Assembly (NCBI GenBank): GCA_913057825.1
Contig: CAJXOW010000042.1
Coordinates: forward strand, 1 to 32,097
DNA: 32,097 nt
DNA from: an uncultured Balneolaceae bacterium
GTDB taxonomy: Bacteria; Bacteroidota; Rhodothermia; Balneolales; Balneolaceae
Direction: 5' to 3'
Shown: positions 1 through 8,334 of the stretch, in pieces
Position numbering within the stretch: the first letter of the stretch is position 1
How the letters are laid out: each line of letters begins with the position of its first letter
Made by a program: the position numbers and the translations under genes
Notes under the pieces: generated by a model
What the model was told of the DNA's origin: nothing
What the model saw: only the letters and a program-made list of their open reading frames with translations
Database searches by the model: none

Positions 1-12
1 TGCCCTTCTTTT

Positions 13-54
13 TTTGTCAACCCTTTCCTACCTTAACAGAGGAAAGGAGACAAA
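13..54. other. Hairpin of unknown function
   Basis: Arms TTTGTC...CCTTTCCT (13-29) and AGGAAAGG...GACAAA (40-54) pair around a 10-nt loop. A run of T precedes the stem on the plus strand and no T-run follows it on either strand, so it does not look like a standard intrinsic terminator. It lies downstream of the minus-strand FG-GAP gene, near the window edge, so its context to the left is unknown. Confidence 0.35.
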
Positions 55-80
55 ACTCCCAACTATGAAATGCTACCAAG

Positions 81-233
81 ATTTAAAATTATTGGACGTC
101 GAAAGCCGGCCCTATAAATTTGGCGCCAGCTTAAGCTTCACTAATGCCTATCTGTAATCCCACTTAGATTTTTTTTCCGTTTTTGCAGTTCCAACTCATA
201 AATACCTCTGAAGAACGTCCAATAATTTTAAAT
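81..233. repeat. Long inverted repeat (19-bp perfect arms, 115-bp interior)
   Basis: Positions 81-99 (ATTTAAAATTATTGGACGT) are the exact reverse complement of 215-233. The interior contains CCGGCC- and GGCGCC-type motifs and a T-run near 171-184. The total length of 153 bp and the position just downstream of a gene match the five-copy element elsewhere in the window. The interior does not visibly share that element's conserved boxes, so it may be a different family or a strongly diverged member. Confidence 0.6.
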
Positions 234-262
234 TTCTAATTTCCCCGGAAAACTTCCTTGAT

Positions 263-2983
263 TTATTTGACCAGCAACATCTTCCGCGACTGGCTCAATC
301 CATTCGCATTCAACCGGTAAATATAAATCCCTGATGATAAGTCACTTGCATCAAAATTGATGCTATGATTTCCGGCCGATCGCTTTCCATCGATGAGAAT
401 GGCCACCTGTCGACCCAACATATCATAAATGGAGAGTTGTACGTTGCTCGGGGTTGGCAAGCTAAATCGGATCGTAGTTGTTGGATTAAACGGGTTCGGA
501 TAATTGGATTTTAATATCAACTTATCCGGTTGATCTATTTTATCCGACAAAGCCGTATTTACCCTTTTATTTTCAAACCACATTAATTTGGAATGCTCAG
601 AGGAAACCGCAATTAGATCCTTATCGCCGTCATTATCCACATCATGGGCTACAAATTCCCCTTTTCCATATGCTCTATTGGTAATCTCATTCACACCCTG
701 AAACCCCGAGGAGGTATTTTCAACCCAATAAATATAATCATTCTCGTTCCAATAAGTTTCACGAGTATCGTTGCCCGAGACAATCACTTCTTCATATCCA
801 TCAAAATTTAAATCCTCCAAAATAAAATTGGCTATTCCGGAGCCAGTATAATCCCAAAGTGCAAAAGATTCAGATTCCTCCAACTTACCTGACTTGTTTT
901 CATAAATGAGAAAATGCTTCTCATAATGATCAACTCCCCCTTCAAACCCTACTACTAAATCCATGTCTCCATCTGAATCTATATCAGAGGTTGCAACATT
1001 AAAAAATACTCCAGATTCATTAATCAGTTGTGGTTCTCCAAAGCCGGTTTCTCTACCCTTGATATAGATAAGCTCATAATTTTTTATGGCAATGATATCC
1101 TTGTATCCATCCTGATTTATATCTGCAATATCAAATCGCTCATCTATATTTTTTACAAAATGATATCTCAAATTTTGATGGATATAAACGGGTTCATTGA
1201 AACCAATGCCTGAATTTTCGTATAACATTAATTTGTATCCTGACCGTAACACAATATCCGTTTGTCCATCCTTGGTCATATCTTCCGCTTTAAGAAAGAG
1301 CTTAGTATCCAAACTGTCATCGATCACTTTTTTAGTGGTAAAACCGGTTGATACTTGCTCATACCAAGACAGGCTGCTAAACTCTCCAGAACTCGACCCC
1401 ACAATCAGGTCCTTATCACTATCCCCGTCAAGATCGGCCATTTCGATTACCAAAATGGAATCTGAAGACTGCTCAATTATGTGCTGGGAACTAAAGCCAT
1501 CGGAATTTCTTAAATAGTAGGTAATGCTATTATCACCACGTGATGCTGCAATTACGTCTTTTTTGTCATCTCGATTCACATCTGCGATCTCAACATGGTA
1601 AATCCCCGCTGCAGTATTTGACTCCACCAATTTTCCTGTTCCAAAGCTACCGCCCTCATTGTAACGGATAAGTATATTGTCCTCCCGTGACATCGTTCCC
1701 ACATAATCAGGAGTGGCATCCTTTTTAAAATCTATGAGTTCAAACTCGACCCGATCGCCGGCGCGATCCGTAATCGATCCTTTGCGTTTATAGACCAAGT
1801 CCACGTTTTCATACCAAGATACATTATGTCCGGATGTCTGAGCGATTAAATCGTAGTCATTGTCATTATCCAGATCAACTGCTTCTATCTCCAGTACCCT
1901 TTCTACTGAATCAATAACAACAGGGGAATCTAATTTATCCCCATTATTTTCATATAAAAGTATTTCGAATGACAAAGAGGTCGTGAGTAAGTCTTCGTCC
2001 CCGTCCCGGTCAATATCCACGGTCTGAATAGACACAGTGAAATAAGTGGTGTCGATAAAAACAACACTGGTGTCGAAACCGGTGGAATCTCTCTTAAATC
2101 CGGCAAGCCATCTCCTTTCTTCCCTAAGTTCATGATTCTCATCATAAATTAAGCTGTAATAGGAAGCTACAAGGTCCTTTTGCCCATCTGCGTTAAAATC
2201 AATGGCACCCAAGTTATATAAAATTTCTGTACTATCCCTGTTTTTAATAAAATTTGGCCCTTTAAAAGATCCATTTGCATTTATAAACCAAACGATCTGC
2301 TTCTCATTTCTGAAATAACTGAATATCAAGTCCTGATCTTCGTCATTATCCACATCCATAGGCAGTATGCGACCAATTCTCTTTATCTGATCATCAATAA
2401 TGATTTCCTTTTCCTTAAATCCGTTTCCTGTATTCTCATAGACAAATATTCCGTGATTTCCGGATTGTTCATCCCCTTCAATTCTAGCCAATATTTCTGG
2501 TAAACCATCACCGTTCAAATCAACGGTAGTGACATGATCCAGTGGAGTTGAAATATCTTCAATAATCTGCGCCTCACTTAACTGACCGTTATCATTCTCA
2601 AACCATACGAGTCGCCCCACGACCCTTGATGAACTCACCACATCAAGATCCCCATCCCCGTCTAAATCAGCCGATAGCAAATAACTGGGTGAGGGGATCG
2701 TCGATTGAAAAATGACATTCTCCGGTCCAAATAAAGAATCCGTCTCGGTCGTAATATTACCCGATTGATCAGGTGATTTCGTACGTTGGGCATTTTCCAG
2801 CTTTTGAATAAATTCACTTTGTGAGTGGCTCTCTTGTGTAGGAAAAGCATTCAATGGTAGAATAATACCCATTACAGTAAGTATCATTACCAACAGAGGG
2901 GCCGCACGTTTCACGCAAAATTTACTATCAGATATTAATCTTATCAGCGATACAACCGGAATGGTGTATGTTTCCTTTGTCAT
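263..2983 (-). CDS. Secreted FG-GAP/VCBS repeat protein with T9SS C-terminal sorting domain
   Basis: This 906-residue protein is predicted to be exported and anchored or released at the cell surface. A hydrophobic signal segment lies at about residues 28-46 after an unusually long N-terminal region. An internal Met at residue 33 or 38 is an alternative start, and no Shine-Dalgarno site decides between them. From about residue 100 to 810 I count 14 repeats of the FG-GAP/VCBS calcium-binding pattern DxDxDGxxDhh, several with degenerate ligands. Such repeats usually form seven-bladed beta-propellers, so 14 would fit two propellers. The last 80 or so residues are a T9SS type A sorting domain: an NYPNPFNPTT linker, a beta-rich domain with YDMLGRQV, and a terminal Lys. 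The gene stands alone and is divergent from mtaB. The ligand or substrate is unknown; an adhesin or scaffold role is only inference. Confidence 0.88.
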   Translation of the reverse strand: MTKETYTIPVVSLIRLISDSKFCVKRAAPLLVMILTVMGIILPLNAFPTQESHSQSEFIQKLENAQRTKSPDQSGNITTETDSLFGPENVIFQSTIPSPSYLLSADLDGDGDLDVVSSSRVVGRLVWFENDNGQLSEAQIIEDISTPLDHVTTVDLNGDGLPEILARIEGDEQSGNHGIFVYENTGNGFKEKEIIIDDQIKRIGRILPMDVDNDEDQDLIFSYFRNEKQIVWFINANGSFKGPNFIKNRDSTEILYNLGAIDFNADGQKDLVASYYSLIYDENHELREERRWLAGFKRDSTGFDTSVVFIDTTYFTVSIQTVDIDRDGDEDLLTTSLSFEILLYENNGDKLDSPVVIDSVERVLEIEAVDLDNDNDYDLIAQTSGHNVSWYENVDLVYKRKGSITDRAGDRVEFELIDFKKDATPDYVGTMSREDNILIRYNEGGSFGTGKLVESNTAAGIYHVEIADVNRDDKKDVIAASRGDNSITYYLRNSDGFSSQHIIEQSSDSILVIEMADLDGDSDKDLIVGSSSGEFSSLSWYEQVSTGFTTKKVIDDSLDTKLFLKAEDMTKDGQTDIVLRSGYKLMLYENSGIGFNEPVYIHQNLRYHFVKNIDERFDIADINQDGYKDIIAIKNYELIYIKGRETGFGEPQLINESGVFFNVATSDIDSDGDMDLVVGFEGGVDHYEKHFLIYENKSGKLEESESFALWDYTGSGIANFILEDLNFDGYEEVIVSGNDTRETYWNENDYIYWVENTSSGFQGVNEITNRAYGKGEFVAHDVDNDGDKDLIAVSSEHSKLMWFENKRVNTALSDKIDQPDKLILKSNYPNPFNPTTTIRFSLPTPSNVQLSIYDMLGRQVAILIDGKRSAGNHSINFDASDLSSGIYIYRLNANGLSQSRKMLLVK

Positions 2984-3249
2984 ATTATCAGGGGTTTATG
3001 GGATATTTTATACCCTATCTATCTCTTGAAAGATTTTATCGATACTTTGCGAAGGGATAAAATTCTCTCAAATAATAAGAGTTTTTTGTCTCTTGAATAT
3101 TACACTTTTCTGGCGAGAGATGCTAGGTGATTTCCCCGGAATCCCTCCTTACAAATCAGCCGATTATTTTGTAACTTTTTTACTGGTTCATCCCACCGTT
3201 TTATTGTACTTGTGAATTATCGCTAAACGACATAAGACTGTAGTCATAC

Positions 3250-4590
3250 ATGGCCACGAAAGTTGCATTCGATACCCTGGGCTGTAAGTTGAATTTTTCG
3301 GAAACGTCGACGATTAAGCGTCAGTTCAGGAACAACGATTATCAGATTACTGAATTCGATAAGGTAGCCGACATTTATGTGATCAATACGTGTTCGGTGA
3401 CCAACAACGCCAATCGCGCGTGCCGGAAGACGGTGCGACGTGCCCTGCGGCGAAATCCGGAGGCTTTTGTCGCCGTAATCGGTTGTTATGCGCAGCTTGA
3501 ACCGCAGGAGATTGCCGAGATTGACGGGGTGGATGTCGTGCTGGGACACAAGAACAAGTTTGATCTGCTGGATCTGTTTGACGAGTTCGAAAAGCAGTCG
3601 GAGACCCTTATCTATAATACCGACGTCAACGAGGCGGTCGATTTTCACAATGCGTTCAACTCGAACGACCGCACCCGCGCGTTTCTGAAGGTCCAGGACG
3701 GCTGCAGCTACAATTGTGCGTTCTGTACCATTCCGCTGGCCCGCGGCGAGAGTCGGAGTCCCACGATCAACAAGGTCCTGGATGATGCCCGTCACCTGGT
3801 GGACCGCGGATTCAAGGAGATTATTCTTACCGGCGTCAATGTGGGGGATTTCGGTGCGGGACGTGATGAGGATTTCTACGATCTGGTTCGGGCGCTGGAT
3901 ACCGAAGTCGAGGGACTGAAACGGGTCCGGTTTTCTTCGGTCGAACCCAACCTGATGCATGATGATATCATTAAATACGTCGCCGAATCAGAGATTTTCC
4001 AGCCCCATTTCCACATGCCGCTGCAAAGTGGCAGTGACGAAATGCTGAAGCGAATGCGCCGCCGGTATATGTCCGACGTCTACGCCGACCGGGTGCGACT
4101 CATCCGCGAACTGATACCCGACGCGTGTATCGGCACCGACGTCATTACGGGTCACCCGGGCGAGACCGAAGAGCTGTTCCAGGAATCCTACGACTTCATC
4201 GACAGCCTGGATGTCTCTTACTTGCACGTGTTCACCTATTCCGAGCGACCCAACACGGATGCCGTCGATATGGAGCCGGTCGTGCCGAAAGAGGAACGCA
4301 AAGAACGAACCCACAAGCTGCGGCGCCTATCAACCAAGAAACGATTTGCATTCGATACACGCTTCACGGGCGAAATTCGTCCCACGCTCTTCGAATGCGC
4401 CAACAAAAACGGGTACATGCAGGGATGGACCGACAACTATGTCCGCGTGGCCGTGCCGTACGAGGAGCAGTACGAAAACCGGGTACTGCCGGTCCAGATC
4501 GGACAACGCACAAAAGAAGGGTATTTTATGGGGACGATCCAGGAAGAGATCGAATCCGAAGAACAGGTCATTGCCGAATTAACTGAATAG
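3250..4590 (+). CDS. mtaB: tRNA (N6-threonylcarbamoyladenosine(37)-C2)-methylthiotransferase MtaB
   Basis: MtaB is a radical-SAM enzyme that adds a methylthio group to t6A37 of ANN-decoding tRNAs, giving ms2t6A. The 446-residue protein has the usual family order. An N-terminal UPF0004 domain carries three cluster cysteines (C12 in DTLGCKLN, C48 in NTCSVTN, C79 in VIGCYAQ). A radical-SAM core follows with the CxxxCxxC motif C152/C156/C159 (GCSYNCAFCTIP), and then a TRAM-like C-terminal region. The MtaB-type spacing and LGCKLN start distinguish it from MiaB and RimO. The ATG at 3250 directly precedes this conserved start. It is followed after 21 bp by the uracil glycosylase gene, so co-transcription is likely. 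The 266-bp gap upstream separates it from a divergent gene and should contain its promoter. Confidence 0.95.
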   Translation: MATKVAFDTLGCKLNFSETSTIKRQFRNNDYQITEFDKVADIYVINTCSVTNNANRACRKTVRRALRRNPEAFVAVIGCYAQLEPQEIAEIDGVDVVLGHKNKFDLLDLFDEFEKQSETLIYNTDVNEAVDFHNAFNSNDRTRAFLKVQDGCSYNCAFCTIPLARGESRSPTINKVLDDARHLVDRGFKEIILTGVNVGDFGAGRDEDFYDLVRALDTEVEGLKRVRFSSVEPNLMHDDIIKYVAESEIFQPHFHMPLQSGSDEMLKRMRRRYMSDVYADRVRLIRELIPDACIGTDVITGHPGETEELFQESYDFIDSLDVSYLHVFTYSERPNTDAVDMEPVVPKEERKERTHKLRRLSTKKRFAFDTRFTGEIRPTLFECANKNGYMQGWTDNYVRVAVPYEEQYENRVLPVQIGQRTKEGYFMGTIQEEIESEEQVIAELTE

Positions 4591-4611
4591 TTTCAAGCAT
4601 CAGCACTTACT

Positions 4612-5745
4612 ATGGACGATCCGGAAAAACTTTTAGATGATGTTATCGCGTACTTGAAGCAGCAGCAAGAGATGTTCGGGGATTTTGAAGTGCAGCCGGG
4701 GACCAAGAAGCAGGCTGGCGAATCGGATACCTTATCCCCTGAAAACACAGCCAAACCTGAAAGAGAAGCCGCAACTGAATCTGAGACAGAGGCTGAACCT
4801 GTAGATACGGAAACGGAAACCGCGGAATCAGCTGAAATTACCCAAGAGTCTACAGAAACTGCGGCCGCATCTGGAGCCAAAGCTCAATCCGGGGATGCAA
4901 AACCGGGAACCGAAGAATCCACTGAAACAGGAGAAACATCCGGTGAGACTACTGCCACTCCCGATGACACGGAATCAAAAACTTCTGAAACGGCTGAATC
5001 TCCACCGGAATCCGAGAAATCCACGGAAACATCCCCCGAAACACCTAACCAAGCCACAACAGAATCCGGCGATTCGCCCCCTGTCCCGCCGGTCGGCTCC
5101 GGCAAGCCGCAAAGTCACCTGTTTTCAACCAACCCGGATGCGAGCGACAATATCTACGACCAGGTAGAGGCCTGTCAATCGCTCAAGGAACTCTACGAGC
5201 TCAGTAAAAAGACCGATCTCCTTCGAACCGATCTGGAAAACACGAACCTGGTGTTCGGCGTCGGGAATGCGGAAGCCGATCTGGTACTTATCGGGGAAGC
5301 GCCCGGCAGTGAAGAAGATAAACTGGGCGAGCCTTTCGTCGGAAAAGCGGGTCAGCTGCTCAATAAAATCCTGGATGCGATCGACCTGGATCGCGACGAT
5401 ATTTATATAGCCAACATCCTGAAACACCGTCCCCCGAAAAACCGGAATCCGCTGCCCGACGAGATCAAACGCAGTCTGCCTTTTTTGATTAAACAGTTGG
5501 ATCTGATCCAGCCCAAACTTATTTTATGTCTCGGCAAGGTCGCAGCCAACACCCTGCTGGACCGGCAAGGCTCGCTCAAGAGCATGCGCGGCACCTTTCA
5601 CGACTTTCTGGGTCGCTACGAGCTGATGGTTACCTACCATCCGGCCGCCTTGCTGCGCAACGCCAACTATAAGCGTCCCACGTGGGAGGATGTGAAAAAA
5701 CTGCGCAAGCGATATGACGAATTGGGGTGCGAGCCTTCAAAATAA
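4612..5745 (+). CDS. Family-4-like uracil-DNA glycosylase with long acidic N-terminal linker
   Basis: This enzyme is predicted to remove uracil from DNA. The glycosylase domain spans about residues 175-372. It has motif A GEAPG (228-232), the [11 protein letters not shown] segment, a [12 protein letters not shown] loop (273-284) and motif B HPAALLRN (343-350). Two features are odd. First, residues 30-165 are a low-complexity Glu/Thr/Ser/Pro-rich tether behind a short helical N-terminus. Second, the four cysteines that hold the [4Fe-4S] cluster in classical family 4 enzymes are not present. The CxxC site reads TDLL, the KCRPP site reads KHRPP (H272), and the last Cys site is Ser (S288). Only C188, C306 and C373 exist in the whole protein. 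It lies 21 bp after mtaB and 73 bp before dnaB. The family assignment is firm; activity without the cluster is inferred. Confidence 0.88.
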   Translation: MDDPEKLLDDVIAYLKQQQEMFGDFEVQPGTKKQAGESDTLSPENTAKPEREAATESETEAEPVDTETETAESAEITQESTETAAASGAKAQSGDAKPGTEESTETGETSGETTATPDDTESKTSETAESPPESEKSTETSPETPNQATTESGDSPPVPPVGSGKPQSHLFSTNPDASDNIYDQVEACQSLKELYELSKKTDLLRTDLENTNLVFGVGNAEADLVLIGEAPGSEEDKLGEPFVGKAGQLLNKILDAIDLDRDDIYIANILKHRPPKNRNPLPDEIKRSLPFLIKQLDLIQPKLILCLGKVAANTLLDRQGSLKSMRGTFHDFLGRYELMVTYHPAALLRNANYKRPTWEDVKKLRKRYDELGCEPSK

Positions 5746-5818
5746 GGGGATTTCATACCGGGGGATCCGGAACTTCAGCAAACTATTTAATACTCATTAA
5801 TACAGAAGCAGCGTTTCG

Positions 5819-7405
5819 ATGGCCAACAACAAAGGAAACAGCAACCGATCTATCTCAAACAAACCGGCGGAGGCCAACATCCTGGAGGGCGAGGGACGCA
5901 TGCCGCCCCAGGCTCTGGAGGTTGAAGAAGCGGTCCTGGGAAGTATGCTTATCGAGCATGATGCGGCCACCGTTGCCCTACAGCGTTTGAACTCTTCGGA
6001 TTTTTACAAACAGGCTCACCGGCACATTTTCGACACCATTCAAACCCTGTACGAGCGCGACAATCCCCTGGATATCCTTACCGTCGAGAATGAGCTGAAG
6101 GATCAAAACCTGCTGGAAGCCTGCGGCGGAGCCGAATACCTGTCGGAGCTCACCCGGTCGGTCAGCTCGGCGGCCAATGTCGATTACCACGCCCAGATCA
6201 TTATTGAAAAGGCGATCAAGCGGAACCTGATTCTGAACTGCACCGAGGTTATCAAAGAAGCCTACGACTCGACCAGCGATCCCTATGACGTGCTGGATCA
6301 AGCTGAGCAAAAGATATTCGACCTGGCCAACCAGAAATCGCAGACGACGGCGAAGCCGATCGGCGACGTGCTGAAGCAGACCCTCTCCTACCTGGAGGAT
6401 ATCCGCGGACAGAAAGCGGGTATTACCGGGGTGCCGACCGGTCTCGACGTCGACAAGCTGACGGCCGGCTGGCAGCCCGGCGATTTGGTCATCATCGCCG
6501 CACGTCCCTCGATGGGTAAAACCGCTTTGGTACTTACCACCGCCCGCAATGCGGCGCTGCATAGTGATGATGACCTGCAGACCAACGTAGCCATTTTCAG
6601 CCTGGAGATGTCCAACCAGTCGCTCGTCCAGCGCCTGCTGACCATGGAAGGGCGCATCAATGCCCAAACCGCGCGTTCAGGTCGACTGAAAGACGAAGAA
6701 TTCAAGCGATTAATTGACGCGGCCGGTCGGCTTTTTACAGCCAATATTTTTGTCGATGACACCCCCGGATTGAGCATCATGGAACTTCGTACCAAGTGTC
6801 GGCGTCTGAAGAACGAACATGACGTGGGACTTATCATCGTCGACTACCTGCAGTTAATGCAGGCCAGCGGAATGGATAAAAATCGGAATCGCGAGCAGGA
6901 AATTGCCAATATTTCGCGGGGGCTTAAAGCATTGGCCAAAGAACTTAACGTGCCTGTTGTGGCGCTTTCCCAGTTGAGTCGGGCCGTGGAGCAGCGGGGC
7001 GGCGACAAACGTCCCCAGCTCAGCGATCTGCGCGAGTCGGGCTCGATCGAGCAGGATGCCGACGTGGTGCTGTTTCTGTATCGACCCGAATATTACAATA
7101 TCACGACGACGCCCGACGGACAATCCACCAACGGCCTGGCCGAAATTATCGTCGGTAAGCAGCGTAACGGTCCGACGGGAACCGTCCAACTCTATTTTGT
7201 CAAGGAGTACGCCCGATTTGAGAATCTCACGGCCTCTGATACGCCGGATCCTTATGAGGTCGGTGATACCGATGATACCGGGGACAAAGAGCTCGGTTCG
7301 GGTCAGCAGTCGGATTCCCCGCCCGTGGGGTATGATCCTACGCCGGATCAGTCCGGGGATGAAGGGTCGGGATCGGATGAGGATGATGAGGATGCTCCCT
7401 TTTAG
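5819..7405 (+). CDS. dnaB: Replicative DNA helicase DnaB
   Basis: DnaB is the hexameric 5'-3' helicase of the replication fork. The 528-residue protein has the N-terminal DnaB domain (about 29-130) that binds primase. The RecA-like ATPase domain follows, with Walker A ARPSMGKT (229-236), SLEM (261-264), Walker B IIVDY (339-343), the SQLSRAVEQR segment and the arginine-finger region around DLRESGSIEQD (403-413). No intein interrupts it. After about residue 472 there is a C-terminal tail of roughly 55 residues that is strongly acidic (many Asp, Glu, Gly), longer than in E. coli DnaB. The stop codon is followed within 21 bp by a GC-rich palindrome. The gene is third in a plus-strand group with mtaB and the uracil glycosylase. 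Confidence 0.97.
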   Translation: MANNKGNSNRSISNKPAEANILEGEGRMPPQALEVEEAVLGSMLIEHDAATVALQRLNSSDFYKQAHRHIFDTIQTLYERDNPLDILTVENELKDQNLLEACGGAEYLSELTRSVSSAANVDYHAQIIIEKAIKRNLILNCTEVIKEAYDSTSDPYDVLDQAEQKIFDLANQKSQTTAKPIGDVLKQTLSYLEDIRGQKAGITGVPTGLDVDKLTAGWQPGDLVIIAARPSMGKTALVLTTARNAALHSDDDLQTNVAIFSLEMSNQSLVQRLLTMEGRINAQTARSGRLKDEEFKRLIDAAGRLFTANIFVDDTPGLSIMELRTKCRRLKNEHDVGLIIVDYLQLMQASGMDKNRNREQEIANISRGLKALAKELNVPVVALSQLSRAVEQRGGDKRPQLSDLRESGSIEQDADVVLFLYRPEYYNITTTPDGQSTNGLAEIIVGKQRNGPTGTVQLYFVKEYARFENLTASDTPDPYEVGDTDDTGDKELGSGQQSDSPPVGYDPTPDQSGDEGSGSDEDDEDAPF

Positions 7406-7425
7406 GAGGGGATTTTGCTTCTTTG

Positions 7426-7514
7426 GTCCTCCCCCTTGCCCCCTCCGAAGGGGGGAAGTTTTTTCACCTCTATCGCCAACAAATGCACCCTTTGGAGGGG
7501 GCAAGGGGGAGGAC
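7426..7514. repeat. GC-rich palindromic repeat, family 2, copy 1
   Basis: The arms at 7426-7450 (start GTCCTCCCCCTTGCCCCCTC) and 7488-7514 are near-perfect inverted complements around a loop holding TTTTTTCACCT and CGCCAACAAAT. The same arms and the same loop words recur at 30639-30748, so this is a dispersed element. It lies between convergent genes (dnaB and a lipoprotein gene) and could help end transcription, but no T-run follows the stem. Open reading frames through it encode a spurious Pro-Leu-Pro-Pro-Pro-Lys-Gly peptide. Confidence 0.85.
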
Positions 7515-7608
7515 ACTCACTCGCTAAACTCGTGAAAACGAAATACGAAAAGCAACAAATAAAGTCTTACCTCAAAAACAAGCCCCACCACAACCCTCAT
7601 TCACGCAG

Positions 7609-8238
7609 TCATCTCCTCATATTAATAAATACGCTGGTAGAGTCGGTAAACACTTCTCCCTGCTCGGTTTGCCAGGTGGCTCTGACCGTATACCGATTGA
7701 CGGGAATGAAGAAGTGATTCTTATCCAATTCAAGCTGCGCTCTTCCCTCGGGATGCAGACGTGTGGGGAAGTCGACATGTTCACTCAGAATACTATCCGC
7801 CAGAAAGTTCTTTCCTCCGCCGATACGAGCACCGTTGACGATAACCGGCTTGTTAAACTGAAAGTTGGATTTGGATCGCAACGCCGTCACCGGGTTAACA
7901 ACTTCATAACTGAGTTTTTCTTCCATATTCCTTTTCGTTACAGTCGTACTATCAAGAATAATATACTGGGGTATGACTTCGAACTTAAGTTGATTCTGGA
8001 GCGTATCCGACCAGGCAAAAGCGACCCCGTTGCCTGTTTCCTCTCGCTCGATCGGCTGCAGTTGGACGCCCGTGATCTGGACGGTATACACCTTCATGGT
8101 GTCCATGGCATCGGTCGCAACCCGATCCTGCACCCCTACAACCGAATCGGACTGCGTACAGGCCTGCAGTGCCAACCCGAGGCATATCACTGCCAACAGG
8201 GCGATCATATTGATATGTTTATTTATAATTGTTCGCAT
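7609..8238 (-). CDS. Predicted lipoprotein of unknown function
   Basis: This 209-residue protein has a clear lipoprotein signal: a basic and hydrophobic N-terminus ending in the lipobox L24-Q-A-C27, followed by TQSDS. There is no Asp at position +2, so outer-membrane sorting is plausible. The mature part is mixed alpha/beta without repeats. It includes a RIGGGKNFLADSILSEHVDF stretch and a beta-rich C-terminal half (RYTVRATWQTEQG). I do not recognise a named domain. It lies 96 bp downstream of the metzincin protease gene on the same strand, so the two may be co-transcribed, and it converges on dnaB. No function is proposed. Confidence 0.75.
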   Translation of the reverse strand: MRTIINKHINMIALLAVICLGLALQACTQSDSVVGVQDRVATDAMDTMKVYTVQITGVQLQPIEREETGNGVAFAWSDTLQNQLKFEVIPQYIILDSTTVTKRNMEEKLSYEVVNPVTALRSKSNFQFNKPVIVNGARIGGGKNFLADSILSEHVDFPTRLHPEGRAQLELDKNHFFIPVNRYTVRATWQTEQGEVFTDSTSVFINMRR

Positions 8239-8334
8239 ACGCTTAATCTCTTTACGAGCTGTAAATTAAATTCCTTGAATGCATGTTTATTTCATAAAGC
8301 TGATTCACGTGGTCAAATACATTTCATTAATTCA

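Noticed and set aside
13..54. Hairpin considered as a terminator for the FG-GAP gene
   Set aside because: On the minus strand the stem is followed by A-rich, not T-rich, sequence, so it lacks the U-tract of an intrinsic terminator.
3244..3960. 238-residue antisense open frame over mtaB
   Set aside because: It mirrors mtaB codons in the opposite strand; the radical-SAM gene is unambiguous.
5978..6667. 229-residue antisense open frame over dnaB
   Set aside because: It is a shadow of the DnaB coding frame with no family signature.
7415..7717. Open frame (+) starting in the family 2 palindrome and encoding a Pro-Leu-Pro-Pro-Pro-Lys-Gly stretch
   Set aside because: The coding look comes from the GC-rich repeat. 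The same peptide arises from the second copy, and on the opposite strand at 6854-7516; it also overlaps the lipoprotein gene.
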